From positions 27,269,501-27,333,500 of the forward strand of contig JABWDB010000002.1 in the NCBI GenBank assembly GCA_019614645.1: a stretch of 64,000 bases of DNA. The letters run 5' to 3'. The translations under genes and the position numbers were made by a program. The notes below the pieces were generated by a model. It made no database searches and had not been told where the DNA came from. It worked only from the letters and a program-made list of their open reading frames with translations. This document shows, one piece after another, positions 24,895 through 36,976 of the stretch; positions within the stretch are counted from its first letter, which is position 1; each line of letters opens with the position of its first letter. This stretch comes from Stratiolaelaps scimitus. Taxonomy: Eukaryota > Arthropoda > Arachnida > Mesostigmata > Laelapidae.

Positions 24895-27800
24895 TGATTG
24901 CGAAGGCATGCCAATATATATAAAATAAGAAGCAAAAGACGCTTCATTTATGAAGCATTTTTAAGAAGAAATAGACTCTCAGCAGAGGATGGTGGTTTCA
25001 GCAGCCGGCCCTGTACAGGACCGGTCCACTTTCTATGGAGATTGCAATGTCTCCGGTGGTGTCTTATAATTATATACATATATATATTTTATATATGCCA
25101 CCGTCCTAGCTGCTGATTATTATAATGATAATAAAACAGAAGATAACCGTTTTATACATGCTTACTTGTACCTTACAAGGGCGGTACACGATAAAGTAAA
25201 ATCGAATATAGATTGGCTTAGCCTCTCGGGAATTCCGCAGATTAAACAAAGTCCATTTCATTTAAATACTGCTGCTACTAAACTTAATTGCTACATCTTA
25301 TCTGACCTTTTGAATAAGCTCCACTCGTTCGATTTGCCGAAATTACGAGAACTATAGAGACTATACCTCTACACATACATTCGCTGTTTAAATGAGGCGA
25401 ATGACCTGCTATGGGATCGCGTATGTGATTCTGCTTTTCTGCAACTTTTCCCAGCTGACCTATTTGCTGGCAAGTTTCGTCCGAGCGACTACCCTAAAAA
25501 TTCTTGGCATAGCAAACGCGCGGTCGTGGGAAGAGCAATTCCCCCATCAAAGCAGCCTGAGCCGGCGATCGAGTTCCCTTCTCTGTGACCACAAGAATAT
25601 TTCAACGGTGCGATGCCAATGGTTCCCTTCCGTGAACATGTCGCGCAGGCGAAAGCTCTTGTATCGTTTATGGTGATGAACATAATTGAATACAGTGGCA
25701 CGTCGTGTTTTGCTAATCTCTACGACAGCTAGCCGCAATACAGACAAGGACAAATGAGAATCGCATGAGAGCTAGGATTCACAAAGTGACACGCATACAA
25801 ATCTTGTATTTCGATTTATTCCGGACGCTAATAGAATATGTCTTCAGTAGTGGACTTGTGATGAATACCATGTTTATCTCCGAACGATTATAAGCATCAT
25901 ATGTGTATATACACATACACAGCGACATAGAGATGGCAAATATCAAAGTTGACCCGTATATGAGTGAATAATGATATAAGATACAAATTCAATTACTATG
26001 CGGCTTTTCGGGCAGAGAAACTCACTCTGCGGCTTACATCCACTCTCTACACAGAAACAATTATGAGCATACTCATGTATCGTACGTCACTTAGACAGAA
26101 TGCGATTCACTTGGTATTCCTAATTTTATCTTCGTGTGAACATAGAATAGATAATCTCGAACTTGGCACTTTTTCTGTTCGTCGTGTAGAGGCTTGGCAA
26201 GCTGTGACCTTCAGCTGACGACCTCCGATGATAGTTGAACTATTCAACATGTCTCAAGAACAATCGAGTTTCACTTACTTATATATTAATTAGCAGCTTG
26301 TACGAGCAGAGCTATTGAAAGAGTAAGTGAAGAGGGGTGCGTTTTTGTAATTATATCTCGACTCACAAATAAAACAATACGGAAAGTCTTTCAGATAGGT
26401 CTCATTGGACAGCAAGCAGAATGTTAAGTTCATTGAGGTATTGTCATTGTGAAAAACCGAAGAGTTGATAGCTGTATCGTAATTTAGACAAAGTCAAGTA
26501 TATTTCTCGATGTGGCGCAAGATACATTCCTGTTGAACGACAGATATCGCTTGGCGTGCACTTATGCTTCAATTCCAAACATTATGGGGTACGGTGCGCG
26601 GGGCGGGGCTCGAATATCGATATTACGTAAGTCTATATTTGGGTGATAGGCTTACAATTGAAGTTCGTTTCATTTTGTTTGTTTTTCTAAGTAGAAATAT
26701 TTTTCTAACATGTAGACTTATCTATCTTGGCCCAACTGTCAGTCCACTTTTGCCCCGACAAATCTATTTAGTGTCTGCGATAGGTCGCTGCATGTTACCT
26801 GAAGTGCGCGCCACAGTTCTAAATAATAAAAACCTTCAGTTTAAAATCGTGTAGTTTCGTTCACAGTTTTACTCTGTGTTCGCGCAATTGCCCGATCTCT
26901 TTTCTAAAATCATTAAGCTAGCCCTTGTTCGCTATGTTTAAATAGATTTATTCGATTTAGCCCATTTCTCTCGTTAAACTCGAAAAACGTAACAGTATAC
27001 TAGTTGATGTGAGATAGCAGATTGTGTTCAAATCCACCATTTGTTTAAAAATGTGAGCTTAATAAATCTACACTGCGGAAGGTGAACAGGAAAGTCCACA
27101 GGATGCACCACAGAAATAGATAATAATTTCGTCAATAATGATGATAATACTAATATATCTCGCTTGAGTGCATAGCAATTTCAGCTGAGGTGTGTGAGAT
27201 GGTAAGAAAGAGTAGAGGCCTATTGGATAAGCCAATATGTTTGTAAATACCTTATAGATGTCTAGACTTGTTTTGTATCGCTTCCATCGTATTATCTATG
27301 GATCAGCAGTGGCGTGTACACACACTAGACCCAAGGGACTGTGTAGATGATACACGATCTCTTCTATCTAGTCACTAATAGAGGCCAATGTGGTGTAGCT
27401 ACTGATAGAAATATGTTCACTTCGTAGTGCAGATACCAGGCGACTATAAAAGGAACATCTTCAGATACACTAAGATATCGACCAAAAAACGAATCTATCC
27501 GATCCTAGTTAACATTCAGCTATTATACGATATAGTAAAATATAAGGGCTCGGAGTTTCATACGTAGTTCCTTGCTTATATGCGAGTACTTATATGCTAG
27601 TCTGTGGATATATTTCTTTGGAGGGGTGAATTTAAGGTTGACTGGCCTCTCTATGACAAATCCCTTCAAGGCTCAGTTTCGAGTACGAGCACCATAAGGT
27701 CTATAGTCACGCTATACAGACATAAAGGAGGTAGCACCCATTTTTAGCCAGATGGTTTCCCATTTTAGCGAATCAGTGTGAATTCGAGTAGATCATGATG

Positions 27801-30800
27801 GGTTCTCTTGAAAATTTGTCACAGATCACTATCCATAGGTCGAACTAGAGGGTTTAATATTTGTGATAGCTCATGTTGGTGTTTTTGTGTTCGGATCGAT
27901 ACGTGGAGATGCGATGAGGCTCCATTCTGTACAGGCTCAAGGAATCTCTTGTAAGCAACAACTCTTATTATTATTATTATCGTATTCGACGGCCGACATC
28001 TGTTCACAACAGTTTCTACCTACTATTGAATTAATAGAATGCACGATTATTATTATGCCAGGTACCTATTACCTACCTGTCAGGTACCTATTATGCCAGG
28101 TTCTCGTGCTATATGGGATGAGATGCAACGCGCGGTCCCTAAGTTGAGCATATTTTGATTTAAATTTATTTAGACGGCCAACTCCTGTTTCGATGTCAGC
28201 TTACAATTCGATAGTGCTGACAAGTTTCAGAATGACTGAGACTTATACAAAGGAGTGGCAAGGTGCAGTCTTCAAAAGCTTGTATCCTTAATTAAGCCCT
28301 CACGATCCATAAAAGCGTGCGTGACTCTTTCGCAAAAAGGAAAACAAGGGGATGAGTTAGATAAAAAAAACAAATAAACAAGGATCTGACGAAGTCAAGG
28401 GCTCTTGAGTTGAGAACGCGAGCGTCCACGCGGACCAACAAACGAGCTGCAAACGACGTCTTTGGAGACTTCGTTTTAGCTGTCAGACAACTTGAGCTGT
28501 CCTGAAATGGGTGAACTTCTTATACGAAGCCAGGCGTCATTCAAAAAAATGAGGGATTGACATCTGAGCTAAGAGAATGAAATTCTGGTGAAATGGAAAA
28601 GTATCTTGGACGATTACTCTCACCAACACTTATACAGTATAATTATTGTGAATATAACATGCATTATGAATAACGGACTCCGCCTTGAAAATGATAGCGT
28701 GAGCTCTCGGAAATAAAACACACCTTGCAATTCCCACGCATTACCTTCGAATACGAATTACACTGAGTATAATCCAGCTTTTGAATATTTAAACTCCGAG
28801 AATGTGCGCAGCTCAGAGGTTGTCGTATTCACGTGAACAATCTCGGCCCCGAGTCCTCTCTCTGTCTGTCTGCGCACACAATTTATTTCATTCTACTTCT
28901 GAATTATTGAATCAATACTCAAGGGATCGATCGACATCAACTTGAGTGAGTTTTCTCTGAGCTATTCACAGACGATTAAGGACTTTTCTCTGCAGGGTTC
29001 GCTCATAATGTTCTACTCGGTTCCTCCCTACTCAAGTGGAGGCTCGTCTACTCTGCGGTAACCCGCTCTGTTGCTCTGTAGTGACAAGATAATAGTTTCC
29101 AGCAGCCATTTGCAAGACAAGATGTGGAAAATGGTGAACGGTCGTTGTGAAAGCTGATTTAATTGACATTATGTGTTAGTTAGTCGTTAGTGTCGTGTTA
29201 ATTTATTTTCGATTCAATACGATCACCTAACACACGTCGCAGTTTCCGAGCATGATTACACTGAAACAAATTGTGGAAAAATAACGAATTTTTTTACTAG
29301 AAAATACAAACACAGTTATAGTACTATTCAATATCGTGTTTGGTATTACTTTAATATATTCGACGCTATGTTTGCGATGCATATTGCTGTCGTATGTGCA
29401 TGCATTGGGGCAAAAATTCATAGATTTGATACTTCTATGGTATTTTATTTTGTCGCTTTGAACAGAAGCAACGTGCCTTGCATCACTGCAACGGCTGACG
29501 GAATTTCACAAATACAAAGTTGTGGAGTAAGTAATTGTGCAAGTAAATTATTTTACTGGATTGACCACCTAATTAAGGACCCCTAATCAAAGTGGTTAAA
29601 TTCATCATATGGAGAAACATACAGAAACATGAAAGCGCCACCTACTTTTTACTGCTGGTAGAGTTTTAGGCTGTTTCGTGCTGGACACATGTCTAGGCTA
29701 GGTTGAGACGTGGAACTTGAACCACGACTCAGACTTTGTAGATACCTTTATATATTTTAATCGAGAGCGCCAACTGACCCGGTTAATACGGTGAACCTAG
29801 CTGGCGTAGATTCGAGAGAATCCTCTGGGCTTGACAGCATCAACCTGTATATTGCTAGAATGAGGAATTTTTCGTCACATTGAATAACGTTTTCACCACC
29901 TATGGGTGGTAGATTAAAAATTAATGTAAACATAACCTTAGCCTTTGTAAGTATATGGCTCTTTAATCCCGTATTTGTGATTCCAGCCACATCTCTCACG
30001 TAGTCAACTTTCACGGGAAGAACGGTATGGTGTCAGTAGAGGGCAATGTTGCCGAGATGCAGGCTAACTTTTCTTGGAACGCCAAAAATAGATTCTCACA
30101 TTTGGCATTGAATACACCAATCCAAAGCTGCTGGGGATATGCAAAAGCAATTCTTTCAAGTTGGGAGAGAGTGTGAGAAGGTGGAAACACGAAACTGTAT
30201 CATAAATATCAACAAGAAAAGGTAGCATGATATGGTATTATACGATTCATACGTTACGGCCTTCATCCCATAGATCACAGGGCATCTAGTAGATGTATGT
30301 CGCTCCCATGGAAAACATCCACTGTGAATACATATAACCATATTAAAATGATAATTAAATTGCAACCCGCTATATATGCTCGTACGAGATATTCAGTATT
30401 AGCTATCTCTGTTTGCTGCTTGGAGTATGTGCTATATAACTAAACTGAACTTCCCTGGAGCGGTTTTCTTTCTGGGATACCCGCCAGTCTCGTTTGAATA
30501 GACCTTGGTAGATATTCTCATTACTTAAGGAGTGCTTCAAAATCTATTATACCGTTTAAGTGACATAGAGCCCGTGTCACTTGTCAAGTTGAGATCGGTG
30601 CTGAGCTTATAATAGTGTCAAGTTTAATAGTTTATCATTCACTGGGGTTCACTGCTCTACATGTTTCTTCAATCGACCCATTCATCTTGGAATAATCTTC
30701 CCATACCCCTGGCCCGTTTCTTCAAGCGCACTTATGGCAGTCCATTGTTGTTCAACCGTCAGCCAAAGACGTTGGAGAACGTTCAACCTCTTCGATAAAT

Positions 30801-32288
30801 TAATAAATAGGTGGTCTACAATGCGTTACGTGCTAGATTGTTTTGACGCCATATAATCAACTATCAGAACTCAGCTGCATTTTACGAAGCGCCTCGAGAA
30901 TAATACTAATAATAACTGTATTCGATACCTTTCTATCTGGAGGCAATGCTCGAGGTAGTCTGTTACTATAAAATATTGTTTTTCATCAAGGCTATGGTTA
31001 AATAATGTGTTCTATTCTTAGTTAAAACTGAAGTACACTTCAATCCTGAGCTGGTTAGTCAATAGTGGATACCTAGGTCTGCACTAGGGCAAAAACGAAA
31101 CGGACTCTGACCGTTACCACCTTGACTTTTTCTATTGGAGATCGATCCAGGAGACTCCGGTGCCGACTTGTTTGCAACAGCATGGCTTCAACGAGCTACT
31201 GTCAGGAGAGGGGCTTATGAGTCCCTACCACCGGGACGGAGCAGGTTTTAATATATATACACCTGATAGAGATGTTAAGAAATTATTTTATTAAACCCGA
31301 TATATATATATATATAAAGGCTGCTATGGTAAATTAGAGGAGACATTCCGATCATTACAGTTCATTCAGGTTTCATCGTCGTGCGAATACGTGCGAACCG
31401 TCAGCGTATTTTATGCTATTAAGGGGGAAGGAGTCGGGAAGCATAACTTGCTTTTTGTTGAATGCAATATATGATAGTTCATTGGAATAATGTGATACTG
31501 TTGACTGTAGATCTGCCTAACCAATACCAAGGCTTAAAATCTGTCAAGTAAAAATTTTCAACTAATGTACGATTTGCAATATAATTCTCGTAATCTAAGA
31601 ATTGTAGTACATATAAAAAAACTGGCTGTGAACAGGAAAAGCAAATGGTAAATAATACTTGAGACAAAATGCAAGATCAGCACCCGCATTAAACTAATAT
31701 TATGTTAATTTCCATGTGTTTTCATGTAGCCCCGTTGGGCTGCGACCTGAAAAACGGCAGAATTCTGCTCTTATCATCGTTTCTACTATTCAATCTCCGT
31801 TGAGGTTTGCGCTACAAGACCGTGATCAAGGATCTAGAAGCCTAGCTTTAATAAAAATACATCAGGAAATAAAGATAATGTTTCTTCGGCGCAGTGTTGT
31901 GCCAGTAACAAGGTTTAAATAAAAATGCTTGCATCGCATACATGTAGTACATTGATTTAGGGCACAGTAAATAATAATTATACTGTGCTTCTAATTATTC
32001 AAATTAATCATATATATCTTAAGCTGTGTATTCGTTTCTTAGAGAATATTTATTGATTTCGTTAGATCCAAAGCGTCATGTCGTAACCCGCTATGCCGTA
32101 CACGGCTTTCATCACAAATTTTGTGCCGTACGGGATTTCCATGAACCAGATAACCATTGCAGGTGCACAAGATGCGAAGCCAACTGTCATAAATACTACG
32201 CCGCCTCCTGTCCTCTGGTCTATCTGTTATATATTCCTTGATCTATGCACCGGTCTTTATATGTCATACCTACATCAAGTCATAATCG

Positions 32289-32317
<29 letters not shown>
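32289..32317. repeat. (TA)n microsatellite
   Basis: Uninterrupted TA units. A second, shorter tract lies at 33137-33159. Confidence 0.95.
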
Positions 32318-32323
<6 letters not shown>

Positions 32324-33242
32324 TCGAACGTTATCGAGTACGATTGCAATCGCAATTGTGATTACCGGTGCCACGCACATATGTAAATTTGTATTGTATT
32401 GTTTCATTTCTTGTTGATCAGTTACCTGACGAAGGTGAATAAGTGATAAGACTTAATATTATCGATTTCGTTATTCTATGTATATGCATATATTGCTCCA
32501 AGTGAAATTACAATTGTGATATGATACTAGGAGATCAACTGATGTGGGACGGGCCCCAAGCAATTTATCTCTCGTTAGAGGCGTTCACGAGTTGCGTCTG
32601 CGGCCGGCCTGATATGCGTAACCTTTCAAAGTGTTCGATGTCACAACAGAAAGAGCGATCATACCTAAATTGGCCAGGCTGTTTTCTCAACAACAGCTGA
32701 AGTTCAGAAAACAAACGCGGGATACAGTCCTGATAACCTGCACATGTGTTGTCTTCTATTTAAATATCACTGCGGCCCACTTTGCATTGCTTATTTTATG
32801 TTATTAACATCACTTGTAGTTTAACGGCGTCGTCAGCAAGGTCGCTTATATAAAATCCTGCGACAAGCCAATGCCTTCCTTTAGGATCATATCCTACCTG
32901 CACAGTTATACCGAGTCAAACACACTCTCGCACGGAACCGACGCGTTCAGTCGCTGTTGACTGGTGGCTATTATATTATAATAATAATAATATCGCTAAG
33001 GATATCGCTTTGTTTCTTTTTTTTTACTTAAACGTACACGATACTATCTATGTATTTATCTAACTGAATACGGCATAGACAGAAAGATAAACGTGTAAAG
33101 CTACCGGGAAGATTACCTTCGAAAGCGCTTGCATATTGTATATATATATATATATATATCATATATAAATCGTATACTGTGACTTTAAGATTACCTTCAA
33201 GACCATACTCCACGACTTGTGTTATCGGGTTCATACGTCAAG

Positions 33243-33554
33243 GGGGTTGATGGAAAGCTTATTTTGTGGGTTTCGGATTTCTTGAGAGATATCACCGTTA
33301 GTGTTAAGTAGGTGACACGGTCTCAAGACAGGGAGCACGTGTCGACAGGATACCTACGATGTAGTGATCTGGAGAGCCTCTTGTTCACGGTATTTATCGA
33401 CAACCCTGCGAATGTTGTTATCTACGCAGATAATGTCAAGCTCTATATACCCATTGCTAACAACGAAAGTCCTAAGGTGCTCAAAGAAACATAAGATAAT
33501 TTCTTTTAAAATGTTGTCAAATGGGCTGGTCGTCTGCCCTTGTGGAGCAATGAA
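33243..33554 (+). mobile_element. Reverse transcriptase relic of a non-LTR retrotransposon
   Basis: One frame, interrupted by stops near 33309, 33492 and 33507, reads the palm region of a Jockey/CR1-type reverse transcriptase in order. GKLILWVSDFLRD matches the usual GKLLxWIxxFLxxR block. STGYLRCSDLESLLFTVFID matches SGVPQGSxLGPLLFxxFIND. IYADNVKLYIPI matches the catalytic YADDVKLY block, and VVKWAGRLPLW matches the following WxxxNxLPL linker. The catalytic YADD is YADN and the GVPQGS loop is degraded, so the copy is dead. Only about 100 codons remain. Confidence 0.85.
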
Positions 33555-33599
33555 GCATAAGCTCGCAACCAGTAAACACTTCTACGCGAGTTGTCCGTA

Positions 33600-34972
33600 A
33601 AGGTTCGGTTGATTTGTAGTATAATTTGTAGGTTGAAGATAGGCATACAACTGGTTACTAGCAATACGTCCTTTCGAATCTTGTTGACTTCGTATGTCTT
33701 ACGGGTAAAACTGACTGATACTGCAATCTCTATGTAGCTTTCTATATCTAGAAATGTGACTGAAAAAAATGTATTACCCACATAGGGATAACCGAATGAT
33801 CGGTCAGGATTTGTAGGTCTGAAAAACGATATTTGATGCTATCCAGATGTGTCAATTACTCGGCCCACAGCGATTTGCTGAGAAATTCCAAATAAAAAAC
33901 GCTTTAAGTCAATGTCAACAGGATGAAAGCTAAATTAGTTGTTCCCCTAGCCTAACTCGTGTGGAACCTGACTTTGAGACTTGAATAGTTAGTTAATTTA
34001 ATTGCGATTGTCTCCGTGCGTCAATTGAGGAAACAAGGCACCTCTTGTCCAGCTGTTGAGGGGATTACTTTTGGCTACCGTGGCACACTTCAAACGTGCC
34101 TCACTCAACATTCTCACTCGACGAACAGAATTCAAGCGGTTGAGGCAAGGAGTCTTCTGATGCACTTAGTAGTGAAAAGAATAAGACGAACTCCCATGAC
34201 ACACCCCTAATAATACCCTCTTCGAATTGAGATCTTCCAACACCGGTCGCATTCGATGCAAAAACCGAGACCGACCGAGCGACGGATGCAACATAACGAC
34301 TGTTCGCATCAAGATACTTCGAAATTGCGAATGTTACTTGCGTAAAATACAACTTGCAAGCTGTCGAGTAGATGTACGGTTTTATTATAGATGCAGAAAA
34401 CAGCCCATTAACGAATTTGCCATCCCAGGTCAACCTGGTTCGCTTCGTTTCACTAACTGCCAAAATTATTCCCATCTTGTTAATAACAAATTGAGTCTGA
34501 CTCGAGGGTCGTTACACGTAGTTTTAGTCTAACGAATTTGCAATCGATTACTGTGCATGCTGTGGGTGGGGATGGTTATTCTCAAGTGGCCACATTACCT
34601 CAGAGGCAGCGGGATCGAAGTCTCTTCATGTCTTAGATAAGGAGGACCAGATGACGAGGACCTACTCCTCATTTGTTCGGTGTTGGGAGGACCGTGGTGA
34701 GTGAGCGTCCCCTTTCACATAAATTCAATAACCACGCAGCAGAGCCGAAAGCCTTTAATGTGGCGGTCTCCCCAGAGAAAGAGCCCGGTGCTCCCAACCC
34801 ATCTAATTGTCGCCAGCTTCTGTGAATGTGTATCTGGCCCGAGAAGGCTGTATTCTTTCAATAATACACAACAAAAAATGGTGGTTTATTAAAATATTTC
34901 TATGGATGTATGCTCTTATTTCATAATGATTGTGTGTCTTAAAATATACAATAATTAGAGAACCCGTTGGTG
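33600..34972. other. No supported gene
   Basis: Frames of up to 124 codons (34101-34475 minus) have no recognisable domain or splice support. The sequence at 34608-34624 is loosely tRNA B-box-like on the minus strand, without a partner A box. Confidence 0.45.
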
Positions 34973-35275
34973 TCAGGCTGAAGCGATCAGCTCCGCCAGG
35001 AACACCTTCCAACAGCGGCCTTTGCTCTTTGCGATCTCTCTCGCCAGCTTGGTCCTGACGAGTCTAAGGGTCGCCACCTCGGCTTCTAGCGTTTCGGTTG
35101 AAGCCCGTCCTGCCCTCAACCTTTTGACCGCCCGGCGCGCTTCAAGACACAAGAATGTGTATGGCACATCTTCTTGTACCGTAAGAAGATGTGCCATACT
35201 GTGAAAAACTGGCAAAGACCCATTGTTGTCATATTGTCTCACAGCTTTTACCCATTCCGGAGCTCTGTGGTTCAT
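34973..35275 (-). mobile_element. Non-LTR retrotransposon fragment, region between endonuclease and reverse transcriptase
   Basis: The 100-codon frame contains EARRAVKRLRAG, then LRLVRTKLAREIAKSKGRCW and KVFLAEL. This Arg/Lys-rich helix, in the form (RR)xLxREIxxSKxxCWxxFL, is typical of the linker between the endonuclease and reverse transcriptase domains of R1/Jockey-like elements. No endonuclease or reverse transcriptase core is attached, so this is a fragment. It lies on the opposite strand to the reverse transcriptase relic 1.5 kb away. The first third (SMAHLLTVQEDVPYT) overlaps a perfect hairpin. Confidence 0.6.
35159..35199. repeat. 17-bp perfect inverted repeat, 7-nt loop
   Basis: Bases 35159-35175 (GTATGGCACATCTTCTT) and 35183-35199 are exact reverse complements. 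The hairpin lies inside the retrotransposon-derived frame. Local inverted duplication or a hairpin RNA are both possible. Confidence 0.9.
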
Positions 35276-35366
35276 AGATGGCTAACTGGTTTGCGTTTCG
35301 TCGAATCTCTAGCTCTACTACTATATATATAAGGTCATCTGTTGTAACTCACTGTTTGTATCTTCT

Positions 35367-35640
35367 AATAATTCAAACAAAGATTCGAAACATCATTCAT
35401 ATCATGTATAAAACATGCACCTATGGACATGAGATTTTGGCCATCGAACTTTTCTACACGAACCAAAATACTGTATTTCCCTGCAATATTGCATCAGTTT
35501 ATTGTATAATAATGGACTTAGACAATTTCCACGGGAACAGTTTATATCAAGTTCGATTCTATAATAATGTGGTAGGTTCTGTACCTGAAAGTACTGGAGG
35601 TCAAATTTAACAATCTAGAAAACTACGACAATCTCAAGGC
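35367..35640 (+). repeat. Left arm of a long inverted repeat
   Basis: This arm (about 274 bp) matches the reverse complement of 36425-36699, agreeing at roughly four bases in five by eye. The best-conserved blocks are AATAATTCAAACAAA, GACTTAGACAATTT, CTATAATAAT, GGAGGTCAAATTTAAC and TCTAGAAAACTACGACAATC. The pair with its 0.78-kb centre resembles a fold-back transposon or MITE with long terminal inverted repeats, or an old inverted duplication. I saw no transposase in the centre. Confidence 0.85.
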
Positions 35641-36424
35641 ACAATTGCACAGCGCTCACTATCAGGAGCACTAAAACCCTTAAAGAGGAAGCGAGCTTCC
35701 TCTGTTTGGTTGACAACAGGCAGAGGTTCAGGTTGACAAGGGAATTTCAATAGGGATCATATGATAACTTTTAGTGGAGGCCTTTGTAAAGATGATGACA
35801 TCGCATGAATATTGCTAAGAGCCCTGTGAGAATTGTTAGTCCGGCGGAAAATGAATCATTTGATTATGAAAGATAGGAATCATTTTTGATTGGCTTAAAA
35901 GGACAGTCAACCACATGCAATTTTTCATTATTTTTATTGTGTTTTTTATGTTTTACTAATAAAATATAGTGCTATCTGGCTTTTTACTGATTATTTGCAT
36001 CGCCACAACGCACCTTTATATTTACGTCATCTGATTGGGGTATGACATAGGCCAGTCCATGTCTTGTACCATATCGTTACCGACTCTGTTAGAACCTTTC
36101 CTTTGAAAGGTCTGCGCTGGCGTATTTCTGCGTATCTTCTTTCCAATGCCTCGAAATGACCGCCAAGGACTCCCGACTGATGCTTATTGTGTTAGTAATT
36201 AACGACTGACTACGCTGTATGAGCTATATGTGTGAATGAATTTTAGATGAGGCTGCTACTTGACGCTCTGTGAGACGTTAGGCTTCCCATTTAAAACTAT
36301 TAAACATTACATGTCCTCTGAAGAAGCACAGTGCAACACAATAGATATGAATGTAATATGGGGAAATGGCCAGTTCATGGATGCTGGAGATAAGAGAACT
36401 TGAAAGGATCTGCAGAGTGGCGAA

Positions 36425-36699
36425 GCCTTAAGATTGTCGTAGTTTTCTAGAGTGTTAAATTTGACCTCCAGGATTTTCAGGTACAGAACAGGCTAAATTA
36501 TTATAGAGTCGAAGTTGATACGAACTGCGTCCATGCAAAATTGTCTAAGTCTATTATCCTGCATTAAGTTGATGCAATTTTGCATGGAAGCACAGTATAA
36601 AGGTTTGTGTACAAAAGTTCGAAGGCCAAAATATCATATCTGTAGGTAGACATGTTGTACATTATATGAATGATGGTTCGAAGTTTTGTTTGAATTATT
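36425..36699 (-). repeat. Right arm of a long inverted repeat
   Basis: This is the partner of 35367-35640. It contains its own internal palindrome, CCATGCAAAATTG and CAATTTTGCATGG, either side of about 30 bp (about 36530-36590), which is degraded in the left arm. The right arm therefore looks closer to the original sequence there. Confidence 0.85.
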
Positions 36700-36976
36700 G
36701 TGCCATTCGTGACGTAAAGTAGCAAAACTGTTCCCAAGGAAACAGTGTGAAAAAAAGCTTGGTAGCCGACGAATAATACTCGGACTTAGTATTTATCGAT
36801 ACCCCTTGGACCGAGTGTGATTTAAACTGAAAGCTTTGCATCATACAGCATCCCTGAATATCGTAGACCATACCACGAGGTCGTTCAAATGGTGGTAAGC
36901 TGTGTTAAAGGTATTGCTTGTTATCTGGTCGTTTGAAAGGTTAGCATCGAAACTAGGTATCGTAGTTCTAGCTAAG

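Larger units (their letters stand above)
21391..33242. other. Long stretch without a supported gene
   Basis: About 12 kb of AT-rich sequence with scattered frames under 110 codons, none with a recognisable domain. It contains a small (GA)n at 23091-23106, a 15-bp direct repeat at 24854-24894, a local GGTACCTATTA direct repeat near 28060-28090, and short TA tracts at 31299 and 32289. A stretch at 30687-30760 (plus) reads SSWNNLPIPLARFFKRTYG, faintly like non-LTR pol C-termini. Confidence 0.5.

Noticed and set aside
29717..29740. Minus-strand GTGGTTCAAGTTCCAC resembling a tRNA B box
   Set aside because: The loop is one base too long and no A-box partner or SINE body was found.
30687..30760. 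Plus-strand SSWNNLPIPLARFFKRTYG resembling the end of non-LTR pol proteins
   Set aside because: Fewer than 20 residues of weak similarity and no other pol block nearby; not enough to call an element.
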